Source of the DNA: Halomonas sp. TA22
GTDB taxonomy: Bacteria > Pseudomonadota > Gammaproteobacteria > Pseudomonadales > Halomonadaceae
Assembly (NCBI RefSeq): GCF_013009075.1
Contig: NZ_CP053108.1
Coordinates: 1,550,001-1,614,000 of the forward strand
DNA length: 64,000 nucleotides
Direction of reading: 5' to 3'
Position numbers and translations under genes: made by a program. Shown here piece after piece: positions 38,681 to 48,041 of this stretch; positions within the stretch are counted from its first letter, which is position 1, and the number at the start of each line of letters is the position of its first letter. The notes beneath the pieces are model-generated. The model saw nothing but the letters and a program-made list of their open reading frames with translations. It did no database searches and was not told the DNA's origin.

Positions 38681-38684
38681 ACCG

Positions 38685-39734
38685 TTACTCGATTCTCAGG
38701 CCGCGAGCCTGGCCTACGGTGCTGTTCCATAGGCTGGAACACTCGGCGTAATTTGCATTACAGGTCTCGGCCCAAGTGGGCAGGATCACTTCCGACACCG
38801 CCTCGTTGAGCAGCGCGACGTCCTCCTCGCTGGGCTCGACCAAGGTCATGTCGAAACGATTGTAGTGCTCGCAGGCCTCGTCGCCGGTGGAGCAGTTCAC
38901 CGCATCCTGGGTCAGGGTACGGGCCATATCCCAGTACTGTTCCTCCAGGTCGGTATAAGCGGTGTCTAGCGCTTCCTGGGCCTCCGGCGAGAGCGCGTTC
39001 CAGGAGTCTAGGTTCATCATGTGCGCCTGCACCGACCAGCTCACCCCGAGGGTGTAAAGGGAGTCGGTCACCTCCGGCCAGTTGCCGGTATTGCCCGAAG
39101 TGGGCGAGGTGACGCCGCACTCCGCCACGCCGCGCTGTAAGGCCGGGTAGACCTCGGCGAACTGCAGCGTGACCGGCGTGGCATCGAGATACTCCAGCAG
39201 CGCCGACATGCTGGGGGTGAAGGTGCGCACCCGCTTGCCGGCCAGATCGGCGAGTCCATCCAGTTCGCCGGAGCAGTAGAAGACCTGCGGGCCGAAGGGG
39301 AATAGCGTCATCACCCGGGCGTTGAAGCGTTCGGCAGCCCGCTCGGCGAATACCTCGCGGTAGGCGTCTACCACCTCCCCCAGGGTTTCGATATCCGGCG
39401 AGACGCCAATCAAGTCCAACCCTTCCAGGAAAGGGTCGTCCCGTGAGGCGGCGCCAATAGTGGTCTCCACCACGTCGAAACTGCCGGTGCGCACCATGCG
39501 CAGGGTGTCCTGCATATTCACGCCTACCACGTCCAGCGGGTTGAAGTTGACCGTGACGTCGAGCCCGGTCTGCTCTCCCAGCGTGTCATAGAACTCCCGC
39601 TCCAGCGCAGTGTGGTGCTGGTGAGTGGACACGATGCCGATGGCGTTGAGGCGCACTTCCTCCGCGGCCAGCGGAGCCGCTGCCAGCGCCGCCAGAGTGA
39701 CGCCAGCGACCTTGGTCAGGGTGTGTCGAGTCAT
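38685..39734 (-). CDS. TRAP transporter solute-binding protein (DctP)
   Basis: 349 residues with a signal peptide (cleavage after PLAA near residue 22). DctP motifs include GKRVRTFTPSMSALLEYL and FAEVYPALQRGVAECG. Several Cys residues in the C-terminal third may form disulfides. Start at 39734 with AGGAG upstream; the longer open frame to 40013 overlaps the cyclase gene and is rejected. Confidence 0.9.
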   Translation of the reverse strand: MTRHTLTKVAGVTLAALAAAPLAAEEVRLNAIGIVSTHQHHTALEREFYDTLGEQTGLDVTVNFNPLDVVGVNMQDTLRMVRTGSFDVVETTIGAASRDDPFLEGLDLIGVSPDIETLGEVVDAYREVFAERAAERFNARVMTLFPFGPQVFYCSGELDGLADLAGKRVRTFTPSMSALLEYLDATPVTLQFAEVYPALQRGVAECGVTSPTSGNTGNWPEVTDSLYTLGVSWSVQAHMMNLDSWNALSPEAQEALDTAYTDLEEQYWDMARTLTQDAVNCSTGDEACEHYNRFDMTLVEPSEEDVALLNEAVSEVILPTWAETCNANYAECSSLWNSTVGQARGLRIE

Positions 39735-39765
39735 GGGAATTCTCCTGTTGTTATCAATGTATGTG

Positions 39766-40461
39766 TCAGTCGACGAAGGCCAGCGCCCGTACCGGCGAGC
39801 CGGTACCGCCCTCGATGCGCAGCGGAATGCCCTGGAAGGTGAACTCGCCCTTGCCGAGCAGCGCCTCCAGGTTCCACAGCCATTCGTAATGCACCATGCC
39901 CAAGTCGCGGCACACGCGGTGGTTCTCGAAAAGGTTCTCGTCGACGCGATCCGTGGAGGGGCCCTCCACGCCGTGGACCATGGAGCCGCGCTCATACAGC
40001 CAGCGGGTAGCATCCGCCGTCACCTGGGCGTTGTTGACGCAGATGCTGTCATTGGGCCAGTGGCGGGCGTTCAGGCCGGTGCACATCAGCACGATATGAC
40101 CATCCACTCGCATGCCGGCGGCCTGCTCGGCAGCCTCCAGTTCCTCACGGGTGATATCGCCGCGGTCACCCACGTGGCGCAGGTCCAGGCATACCGCCTT
40201 ACCCATGAACATCTCGATGGGCATCTCGTCGATGGTGGCGCCCTCCGGATTGTTATGAAAAAGCGCATCCACATGGGTGCCGGTATGGTCGAGCATCCCC
40301 ATGTAGCAAGTGCTAAAGGTGAGCAGATCGTCCGGGGTGCCTTGCTTGAATTTCTTGGAGGCTTCGTGGGTGGTATGAGGAATGATCACGGGCCGCGCCA
40401 GCCGACCCAACGCGGGCAGGCCATCAGACAAAGGCAGAGTGAGGTCGATGATGGTTGGCAT
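39766..40461 (-). CDS. Cyclase family protein (kynurenine-formamidase-like)
   Basis: 231 residues with the metal motif HTGTHVD and a second His in the C-terminal half, the Cyclase/KynB family pattern. Members hydrolyse N-formyl or other small amides and isatins. First gene of the second TRAP operon, with GGGAGG upstream. Possibly removes an amide group from the imported compound. Confidence 0.83.
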   Translation of the reverse strand: MPTIIDLTLPLSDGLPALGRLARPVIIPHTTHEASKKFKQGTPDDLLTFSTCYMGMLDHTGTHVDALFHNNPEGATIDEMPIEMFMGKAVCLDLRHVGDRGDITREELEAAEQAAGMRVDGHIVLMCTGLNARHWPNDSICVNNAQVTADATRWLYERGSMVHGVEGPSTDRVDENLFENHRVCRDLGMVHYEWLWNLEALLGKGEFTFQGIPLRIEGGTGSPVRALAFVD

Positions 40462-40834
40462 GAAGCCTCCCTTAAAAATTCAAATTTCTATACAAAATGC
40501 AATAACTGATCCATAAATTAAAAATATCTTTAATTACAATGATTTATTAAATAATTAATTTAAAGTCCAAGATTTTAAAAAAAACCTACAAACGAATTGC
40601 ATACAATCTGACAGATAGAAATCACCAAAATAAAGCATATAAAGCAGTTAATGCATCTTTATGATGCAGCTCTATGAGCGCTTAACCGGAACAATCAGCG
40701 ATCTCCGCGTGGCTGATAGTCGATTGAAGACTTGATTAGCAGACAGCGAATGTCAGCGTAGCGAAAGTGACCTCACCCCAGAGACTGGGTCACCGCCAAT
40801 GTGTGTTACCCACTACTTCCTGAGGGGATCTCGG
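40462..40834. other. AT-rich upstream region of second TRAP operon
   Basis: Strongly AT-rich between 40480 and 40620, consistent with promoter DNA for the minus-strand operon starting at 40461. The remainder shows no gene. Confidence 0.45.
40596..40607. promoter_or_regulatory. Putative GntR operator ATTGCATACAAT
   Basis: Ten of twelve bases match ATTGTGTACAAT at 32489 next to the GntR gene. The ATTG/CAAT arms suit a dimeric winged-helix regulator. Confidence 0.45.
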
Positions 40835-41648
40835 GATGAAGCGCAACCGATAATTCGATAGCAGACCTTTACCTTCCTGTAGGTCACGGAGCGCGGCGTA
40901 TCGGTTACCGAACTGGCCCATCAGAATGATTGCTGAACAGGTCCTCTACCGCTGGAAATCCAACTAAAGCGGCGTGGAGGTATTGAAGGTCGAGCAACTT
41001 CTCGTGCTCAAGGCAAAAGATACAAGCCTTGGCGACCTGCTATCCCACTACGGCTATTTGCTGCTACACACGCTGTTGCGTCAGGAGGGCCTGGTGATCA
41101 ATCGCAAGCGTACCTACCGGCTGTACTGTGAAAATAGGCTTCAGGTCAGCACCCGCCGGCGCAAGCGGGATGCCGATATCGCTACCGGAGAGGTCCAACC
41201 AGCGCTGATCGATGGATTTCGTTTCGGACCAGCCGGCCTCAGGGCGTCGGTTTCGTGTGCTGAACATCGTGGATGACTTCAGCCGAGAGTGTGTCGGCCA
41301 GTGGGTAGACACGTCCATTCCCGGACGTCGCTTGGCCCGGTTCCTGGATGAGATTGCGCAGCAACGTTCCCTGCCGGCTTCGATTGTCTGTGATAACGGG
41401 CCGGAGCTGACCAGCAAGGCGATGTTCTTCTGGGTACGTGAGCGGAAGATGGCGCTGGCTTTCATCCAGCCAGGCAAGCCGACGCAGAATGAGTTCATCG
41501 AGAGCTTCAACGGCAAGTTCCGGGACAGCTGTCTCAATCAGCACTGGTTTCTGAGCCTTGCCGATGCAGGACATGAAATCGGTCAATGGAAACCCACTAC
41601 AACCATGTCAGACCGCACAGCTCGCTGGGCTATTTGCCGCCCGTGGCG
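40835..41648 (+). mobile_element. IS3-family element remnant
   Basis: OrfA is reduced to a start (MKRNR), a stop and YRWKSN. OrfB pieces follow: a frame starting near 40974 with HTLLRQEGLVINRKRTYRLY, then DFVSDQPASGRRFRVLNIVDD, VCDNGPELTSKAM and KPTQNEFIESFNGKFRD, ending in HYNHVRPHSSLGYLPP in a third frame. The catalytic DDE residues survive, but frameshifts disable it. It joins directly to the metallophosphoesterase remnant. Confidence 0.85.
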
Positions 41649-42341
41649 TATGCCCCCTCGTCGTCGTCACTGGCGACCTGGCCAACGATGGCGACGAGGA
41701 GGCTTACCGGCTGCTGCGAGATACACTGGCGCCACTGCCCTGCGAATTGCGCTTGCTTTTGGGCAACCACGATGATCGGACCTGCTTCCACCGCGTGTTC
41801 CCGGACGCACCGATCGATTCGCGCGGCTTCGTGCAGTCCTCGCTCACCCCATTGGACGGCAAGCTGCGGTTGCTCTTCTCGACAGCTACGAACCAGCAAC
41901 CATCGGTGGCAAATATTGCGCAGAGCGCCTCGACTGGCTGGCCACCGAACTGGCCAAGGCGCCGGAAATACCAGTAGTGGTCTTTGTCCACCACCCGCCC
42001 TTCAATGCCGGATTCGCCCATTTTCGGCACATCGGCTTCCATAGTCCGGAGCCTCTGCTGGAAGCGCTGCACTCCCATCCCGCCGGAGTGCAACACCTGC
42101 TCTTCGGCCATATTCATATTTCGCTATCTGACGTCACCGAGTGTGGCATCTCCTACACTTCGGGCCGTGCCTCGAGCCAACAATTCATCGTCGAACCCGA
42201 GGATTTGGGCCTTGGTGGAGCTCCGGCACTGGCCCCAACTACACTGTTATCACTCAGCAAGGCCTCGGGCTATGCGCCATGCATGTGGATACGCTGGATG
42301 CCCAGCCGCTGGTCAGAACAAATGATTGCCTGGGCCCCTGA
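41649..42341 (+). pseudogene. Metallophosphoesterase remnant (CpdA-like)
   Basis: The N-terminus was lost at the IS3 junction. Surviving motifs are VVTGDLANDGDE, LLGNHDD, then after a frameshift near 41875 LDSYEPATIGGKYC, VFVHHPPF and LFGHIHISL; a second frameshift near 42210 leads to the C-terminus ending NDCLGP at 42341. Paralogue of the intact cpdA at 5829, not functional. Confidence 0.8.
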
Positions 42342-43317
42342 TATAATGTCAACTAGCGCTAGGACTATTGACGTTTCGGGGCAGAGATTTTGCAGGAAAA
42401 GACAAATCCGCTGAATTAAGGTTCCTATACCGACAACCCTGCGAATCTGCAACGCCCCGATTGATATACAGTGACGAGCTCTGGTCGAAGCTGGAAAATG
42501 TTGCTTCAGCAAGCCATTTTCCGCAAGCCCGCTCTGCGAACGACGTTTGAAGACAACCTCTTAAGGATGCGCGTGGGAAGCCCATGGTTGGAACTTCCCC
42601 GCGACTTCGGGTGCCGGAACTTAAGTCTATAAGCGCTTCAATGACTGGTCGTCGGCAGGCAAGCAGATCAGTGCATAGGTTAGCGCAGCAGGGCCCACGA
42701 GGACGACCTCACTCAGCCTGAAGAGTCGTTTCGTCCCGATACCAGCGATTTATTAAGCTACACGAGAGGTTTAGTAGTTTCGCGACCCAGCTCAAGGTTC
42801 GGGCCATTTGGTGAGATGCCCACTTCAGGAGGTCCATCAGGTACAGATTGATCGGCACCCTACCACAAAATTATCATACCAAACCGAATCTATATTGTCA
42901 TAAGCTAATTTAGCTAATGCATGCAAGAAAACTAGCGGATTATCTTCTCACGCTTGACTGCGCTGGCTACCGTACGTAAAAACCCGACCGCATGGGCCGG
43001 GCCTCTCATCGTCGCTTCCCTATCAAACCAACCCTAGTCATCCTGCCCAAGCTTCCTAGTTCTGAGCATTCCCTCGCACGTCTTCCGTGCTGGGCACTCC
43101 GTTGCCCGATGGAAGCTATGACGTCACCTACGGCGGGTGTAAAGCTCCCGCTTTTAGTTGCACTGCTGATTAGAGTTTTCCAATTGGTTGTATTTCGCCA
43201 GCGGCGACTGATGGAGGCGGCCCCGGGGCGTGGCTGGGATTTCATAGCCGGGGCGCCGGTGGCGTTGCCGATGAGCTGTGTCGAGGCGAACTGACAACGG
43301 CGAATCCGTCCTTTCAC
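42342..43317. other. Intergenic region, about 1 kb
   Basis: No convincing gene. It contains a minus-strand terminator at 42978-43001 and must hold the promoter of the M20 gene. Short open frames near 43000-43290 lack support. The part 42840-42940 is AT-rich. Confidence 0.4.
42978..43001 (-). terminator. Orphan rho-independent terminator, minus strand
   Basis: Read on the minus strand: CCCGGCC, loop CATGC, GGTCGGG, then TTTTT. A seven-base stem with one G-T pair. No recognisable minus-strand gene lies upstream of it (43004-43317). Confidence 0.6.
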
Positions 43318-44502
43318 ATGGAGAACACGATGACCACGATTGCCCGCATAGAAGAGTATGGCGATAAGCTGCGCGCCATTCGCCATGACTTGCATGCGCA
43401 TCCCGAGATCGGGTTCGAGGAGCAGCGCACTGCCTCGATCGTCGCTCGCTTGCTCGAGGAGTATGGCGTCGATGAGGTTCATGCCGGTATCGCCACCACC
43501 GGCGTGGTGGGGCTGATTTACGGCCGCCATGGCCAGGGCAAGCGGATCGGGCTGCGTGCCGACATGGACGCCTTGCCCATGGAGGAGGCGAGCGGACTGC
43601 CCTACAGCTCGCTGATCGCTGGACGCTTCCACGGCTGTGGTCACGACGGTCATACCACCATGTTGCTTGGCACCGCGCGCTATCTCGCCGAGACCCGTAA
43701 CTTTGCCGGCAGCGTGATCTTGATCTTCCAGCCGGCGGAGGAGGGGCTTGGCGGTGCCCGACGAATGATTGCCGAAGGTCTCTTCGAGCGCTTTCCCTGC
43801 GATGAGATCTATGGGCTGCACAATTCCCCGCAGCATGCTCCTGGGGAGATCGCCTTGTGCCCGGGAAGTGCCATGGCCGGTGCCGACTTCTTCGATATCA
43901 GTGTGACCGGACGCGGCAGCCACGGCGCGATGCCGCACTTCTCGCGCGATCCGGTAGTGGTGGCAGGTGCATTGATCCAGGCGCTGCAGAGCATCGTCAG
44001 CCGCAACATCAATCCCCACGATCCCGTCGTGTTGTCGATCACCCAGGTGCACTCCGGTTCGGCCTACAACGTCATTCCCCAGGCCGCGACACTTGCCGGA
44101 ACCGTCAGGGCCTTCTCCGACGAGGCGCGGGAGCTGACGCGCGAGCGCATGCGTGAGATCGTGGCTGGGATCGCTGCAAGCTATGGCGTCGAGATCGAGA
44201 TCGAGATACGCGATGTTTTCAGCGTACTCGAAAACGCCGCCCTGCAGACGGAGATACTCGCCGATGCGGCCCGTGAGGTGGTCGGTGAAACGAACGTCTC
44301 TACGGATAATACGCCGCTGATGGGCAGCGAAGATTTCGCCGACATGCTCAAGGTGGTGCCCGGTGCCTACTGCTGGGTGGGCCACAGCGGTAATGTGCCA
44401 GTACACAATCCGGCCTTCGTGCTTGGCGACGACATCCTGCCGATCGGTGCCAGCCTGTTTTCACGACTGATCGAGCGGCGCCTCTCACCCGAGGCGCTCT
44501 AA
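43318..44502 (+). CDS. M20 family amidohydrolase (hippurate/N-acyl-amino-acid hydrolase type)
   Basis: 394 residues with the dinuclear metal ligands HGCGHDGHTTM (near residue 100), QPAEEG and LHNSP, and the C-terminal MGSEDFADML. Family members remove N-acyl groups from amino acids. An in-frame ATG four codons in is an alternative start. Its position next to tRNA-Leu is probably unrelated to the prophage. Confidence 0.9.
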   Translation: MENTMTTIARIEEYGDKLRAIRHDLHAHPEIGFEEQRTASIVARLLEEYGVDEVHAGIATTGVVGLIYGRHGQGKRIGLRADMDALPMEEASGLPYSSLIAGRFHGCGHDGHTTMLLGTARYLAETRNFAGSVILIFQPAEEGLGGARRMIAEGLFERFPCDEIYGLHNSPQHAPGEIALCPGSAMAGADFFDISVTGRGSHGAMPHFSRDPVVVAGALIQALQSIVSRNINPHDPVVLSITQVHSGSAYNVIPQAATLAGTVRAFSDEARELTRERMREIVAGIAASYGVEIEIEIRDVFSVLENAALQTEILADAAREVVGETNVSTDNTPLMGSEDFADMLKVVPGAYCWVGHSGNVPVHNPAFVLGDDILPIGASLFSRLIERRLSPEAL

Positions 44503-44535
44503 GTCCGGAAAAGGCCTTGCCGCCGCGCGCCGTGA

Positions 44536-44563
44536 TTGACGCAGGCGGCGAGGCCCGTATAAT
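44536..44563 (+). promoter_or_regulatory. Promoter of tRNA-Leu
   Basis: TTGACG (44536-44541), 16-bp spacer, perfect TATAAT (44558-44563), 10 bp before the tRNA. A near-consensus sigma-70 promoter. Confidence 0.85.
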
Positions 44564-44573
44564 GCGCTGCGTT

Positions 44574-44660
44574 GCCGGTGTGGCGGAATTGGTAGACGCA
44601 GCGGATTCAAAATCCGCCGCTGGAAACAGTGTGTCGGTTCGAGTCCGACCACCGGCACCA
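44574..44660 (+). tRNA. tRNA-Leu (anticodon CAA)
   Basis: 87 nt, class II with long variable arm: acceptor GCCGGTG/CACCGGC, anticodon stem GCGGA/TCCGC with loop TTCAAAA (anticodon CAA, reading TTG), T-arm GGTTCGAGTCC, encoded CCA. Its 3' 57 bases form the left attachment site of the prophage and the gene is intact after integration. Confidence 0.97.
44604..44660 (+). repeat. Left attachment site (attL), 57-bp direct repeat
   Basis: Bases 44604-44660 of the tRNA are identical to 56676-56732, from the anticodon loop to CCA. The flanks differ on both sides. Confidence 0.93.
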
Positions 44661-44722
44661 TTCCAATCAACTAGTTAGCTTCATTCCTCGTTCATCTCCC
44701 ATCTTCTTTTTTTCTCAAGTGT

Positions 44723-45727
44723 CTACATCTTGTCTACGCTCGGTATTTTCGGTGCGTATTTGATCGCGTCTGCCAGATGATCGGGCGATAGATGTGCATA
44801 GCGCATTGTCATCGTGATGGTTCTATGGCCCAGGATCTTCTGCAGTGTAAGCAGATCACCCCCGTTCATCATGAAGTGGCTGGCAAAGGTGTGTCGCAAA
44901 ACGTGTGTGCGCTGGCCTTTTGGTAGGGTGATACCGGCTTCTATGATGGCCTCGGAAAATGGGTTGTAGGCGGCGGTACGAAAGACCCTGCCGATCCTGG
45001 GGCCGTGAGTAGTCAGGGCTTTGTAGAGTGCCTTATCGAGAGGGATAGTACGGTTTCGGCCGTTCTTGGTGCCGGTATAGGTGACTCTGCCATTGCGTAG
45101 CATTTCAGCCCGTAGGGTTTGAGCTTCGCTCCATCTGGCTCCAGTGGCGAGGCATAGACGGGTGATCAATAGCACATCGGGATTACGTGAGCGTTCCAGT
45201 ACTTTGAACAGGGTGTGTATCTGTTCCTCTGTAAGGTAGGAAAGCTCCTTTTCGTCGAGTCGCAGAGGCTGGATCTTGGCAAATGGGTTCGCACCTTCCC
45301 ACTCACCTAGCCGTATGAGCTTGTTGAAAACTGCGCGCAGGTGCGCCTGATCATGGTTTGCCGTATTTGGTGTAACGCCTGCCTCAAGTCGAGATTGCCT
45401 TAGTTTTGCGGCATCGATCGGTGTGATAGTACGGGCGATGGGATTGCCCATTTTCTCGGCAAGCGTTTTTAACTGAGAGTGGCGACGAACGCCGTCTTTG
45501 AGTCCGTTGCCGTGAAATTGATACCACTGCTCGATGAGGTCGGAGAGACGACGAGGGTCACGTTTCTTGGCTTGATAAGGCTCGCCCATCGCGGCTTGTC
45601 CGCGCACGTAATCGTGAAAGCGTCTTGCCTCGGCCTGGGTGCGAAAGGTTTTCCGTAGCCGTTTACCTTCTCGACCTTGAGGCCACATATCTACCTGCCA
45701 GCCGGTTTTGACCTTCTTGATCGCCAT
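44723..45727 (-). CDS. int: Tyrosine recombinase (phage integrase)
   Basis: 334 residues. Catalytic set: Arg in ATGARWSEAQTL, Lys in YTGTKNGRNR, HVLRHTFASHF and the GHRTITMTMRYAHL box with Tyr nucleophile. It sits next to attL and should catalyse integration at tRNA-Leu. The start at 45727 shares one base with the stop of the replication gene (TGATG). Longer frames to 45838 lie inside that gene. Confidence 0.93.
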   Translation of the reverse strand: MAIKKVKTGWQVDMWPQGREGKRLRKTFRTQAEARRFHDYVRGQAAMGEPYQAKKRDPRRLSDLIEQWYQFHGNGLKDGVRRHSQLKTLAEKMGNPIARTITPIDAAKLRQSRLEAGVTPNTANHDQAHLRAVFNKLIRLGEWEGANPFAKIQPLRLDEKELSYLTEEQIHTLFKVLERSRNPDVLLITRLCLATGARWSEAQTLRAEMLRNGRVTYTGTKNGRNRTIPLDKALYKALTTHGPRIGRVFRTAAYNPFSEAIIEAGITLPKGQRTHVLRHTFASHFMMNGGDLLTLQKILGHRTITMTMRYAHLSPDHLADAIKYAPKIPSVDKM

Positions 45728-47022
45728 CACGCGGCCTTCCCTATCAGTCGTCGCTCGACGAGTTTTTGTTCGACGAGTTGGCGGAATCCTGCTGAGTCGA
45801 CACCTCGGCGTCGGTAGTATTCGGCGAGGTCGTCCCACATGCCGGAGCGTTGCAGGTAGCGGATGGCTTCATGGGTGCGAAACCCCTGGCGGGCATAGAT
45901 CGACACCAGGTTGCCGAAGGCAAGGCAGACGTTTTTTTCGTTTCCTAGGCCAGGGGCCTTGCGGGCGCGCTTGTAGAGGCAGTGCGGTTCATGGGCATAG
46001 AAACGGGCGTCATCCTGGAGCAGTTGCCAGGCGGGGTCGATGAGGTTGCGGCAGGTATCCAGACGGTAGGTTTGCAGCGCAGTCCGCCATAGGCCGGTGA
46101 GGTGGGGAATGGTGTCGATGAAGCTATGGAAGCCGTGGCTGGTGTCGATGACTTCGCCAGTGTCGACGTTGCAGGGGATGCCCTGGGCGAACTCACGCAG
46201 CACGGATTGATGGAAGCGCATTTCGATACGCCACACGTCTTGCTCGGGATCGTAGGCGCTGGTAAAGGGTTCATCGCCGGAGGCTTGTTGCCAGATACCT
46301 TGCCAGAAGTGGAGCTTATCGCGGCGGTGAGCTTCGCGGGTCTTATTGTAAATGGCACATTGGAGCGCACCGGCGGTGCCGAACAGGTAGCTTTGGCCAT
46401 AGCCGTATTGGGCGGCGACTTCGCCGGAGGTGATCTCCAATGAGTCAATGGCGTTCATGCGTACTACGCGCTTGGAGCGGGTAACGAAGCGCTCCATGAA
46501 ATCGCTGGGCGGTGACCAGCCCTGCACGTCCAGGGCGAGGTGAACGGCACAGCCAGCGGGTTCGATGTTGGCGAGTAGGTGCTTGGCGATGGTGTCGAGG
46601 TACTCCTGGCACTGCTTGGGACTGCGCTCCTGGATGAAGTGGGGCGATAGCTCGATCTTGAGGTGCGTGCCCAGGGTGTCGACCTTCTGGTGCCGGGCGT
46701 AGAACAGGACGATGACGCCGAGGTCATTGTTCTGCAGGCGATAGCGAAAGCCGGAGCTGGACGAGCCGGGGGCGACGATCCAGGTGGTGTCGAATAGCGC
46801 GATGGTCGCGCCCTTGCCTTGGTTATAGGTCTCGATGATCTGGTCAAAGAGTGACATGCACGGCATGCCGATATAGAGCTGGCGTACCGTGTCGACGCCG
46901 GCATTGAGCAGGCGGATACCGTGCAGCTCCCGTTGTCCCTTGGCACTGATGAAAATCGGGCCGCGGGCGTCTCGCTCACCGCGTGCCAAGGATTGCATTG
47001 AATAGCGTTCCCAACGCTTCAT
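45727..47022 (-). CDS. Phage replication initiation protein (gene II/RstA-like)
   Basis: 431 residues. Its place in a filamentous prophage and its size suit the rolling-circle initiator; the stretch YLDTIAKHLLANIEPAGCAVHLALDVQGW is replication-protein-like. I cannot assign the nicking tyrosine with confidence. Unusually, it lies after zot and is coupled to int. AAGGGG is found upstream of the ATG, rather far. Confidence 0.7.
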   Translation of the reverse strand: MKRWERYSMQSLARGERDARGPIFISAKGQRELHGIRLLNAGVDTVRQLYIGMPCMSLFDQIIETYNQGKGATIALFDTTWIVAPGSSSSGFRYRLQNNDLGVIVLFYARHQKVDTLGTHLKIELSPHFIQERSPKQCQEYLDTIAKHLLANIEPAGCAVHLALDVQGWSPPSDFMERFVTRSKRVVRMNAIDSLEITSGEVAAQYGYGQSYLFGTAGALQCAIYNKTREAHRRDKLHFWQGIWQQASGDEPFTSAYDPEQDVWRIEMRFHQSVLREFAQGIPCNVDTGEVIDTSHGFHSFIDTIPHLTGLWRTALQTYRLDTCRNLIDPAWQLLQDDARFYAHEPHCLYKRARKAPGLGNEKNVCLAFGNLVSIYARQGFRTHEAIRYLQRSGMWDDLAEYYRRRGVDSAGFRQLVEQKLVERRLIGKAA

Positions 47023-47193
47023 TTTTCTAATACCCCTTATAGGCGTTTACTGACCAGCTACCGCCGGTTTTCTCGTTAGTCTGCGAGACGTGCTACAGGG
47101 AGGGTCTCGCCTCGCTCGGCGCGCGCGTCGCGGGGATGCGGGCGCAAGCGTCCTCTCCCGCGACGCGCACTTGAGCGGTGTGATTCCGTGCTG

Positions 47194-48039
47194 TCATAGG
47201 TCGAGCACCTGCACGTCGTAGGGCAGTCCCATATCCAGCGCTTCCCTGCACATGGGCTGCGAGACGAGTAGCGGCCGACCGGACTGATCGTAGAGACGGC
47301 AGTTATCCCCGAAGACGGCGCCGCCATAGGCGGTAACCGTGGGCGGGGCGATAGGTTCGGGTGGTGTGGTGGTGCCTTGCTCGACCAGGGGCGCGCTTGT
47401 GTCGTCACCCTTGCCGAAATAGCCCGAGACCTGGGCGACAGCAAAGGTGATCGAGGCAATCGCACCGACCAGCACCACCGGGGCGATGACGAGAATACGC
47501 GGCAGGCGCTTCTTGCCGGTGTGCATGCTGGCCGAGGTGTATTGCTCAAAGACCCATTTGGGGTAACGCCAGATTGTCGTTTCGCAATCGGCGTCTTTAG
47601 CGTGTGACGCGGGGTTGGTGTGGCAGTTGCCTTCCCAGCGCCACACGATGGCCCCGTTGAGCTTGCCCTTGCGCATCAGGTGCTCATGGGTATCGACCAG
47701 GGCGCGTACGTCGCTGGTGAGCTGTGAGGGGTTCTGACAGGTCAGGATGAAATCGACACCGCGATGACGGTGGGTTTCAAGCGCGGCGATTTCGGCGGGT
47801 GGCTCCCCGGTGTTGCGGTAGCGCCGCCAACGCTGCTGGCATTCGTCGATGAGGATTAGCGAGCCATCCGGGCAGTCCATCCACTGATCGGGGATGGGCG
47901 CTTGATTGCGCAGGCCGTTAACGTTGCCGAAAAACGGGCGGTCGGCACCTTCCTCACTGCGTAGCAGGTTGATCATGGTGTAAACGGCGCGCAGGGTCTT
48001 ACCCGCTCCAGGGACGCCCGAAATGAGATGAATGGCCAT
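47194..48039 (-). CDS. zot: Zot-domain assembly ATPase (gene I)
   Basis: 281 residues. Walker A GVPGAGKT at residues 8-15, Walker B LILIDECQQ near 70, a membrane segment at about 185-210 (ILVIAPVVLVGAIASITFAV), and a short C-terminal outer domain with two Cys. Zot/pI drives extrusion of filamentous phage through the inner membrane. Ends in a TAG-type stop 170 bp before the replication gene. Confidence 0.92.
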   Translation of the reverse strand: MAIHLISGVPGAGKTLRAVYTMINLLRSEEGADRPFFGNVNGLRNQAPIPDQWMDCPDGSLILIDECQQRWRRYRNTGEPPAEIAALETHRHRGVDFILTCQNPSQLTSDVRALVDTHEHLMRKGKLNGAIVWRWEGNCHTNPASHAKDADCETTIWRYPKWVFEQYTSASMHTGKKRLPRILVIAPVVLVGAIASITFAVAQVSGYFGKGDDTSAPLVEQGTTTPPEPIAPPTVTAYGGAVFGDNCRLYDQSGRPLLVSQPMCREALDMGLPYDVQVLDL

Positions 48040-48041
48040 GC

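Noticed and set aside
42992-43294. 100-residue plus-strand open frame before the M20 gene
   Set aside because: No ribosome site, begins in the orphan terminator, no recognisable domain.
43006-44406. 466-residue open frame on the minus strand
   Set aside because: It is the shadow of the M20 peptidase gene on the plus strand, which has the metal motifs.
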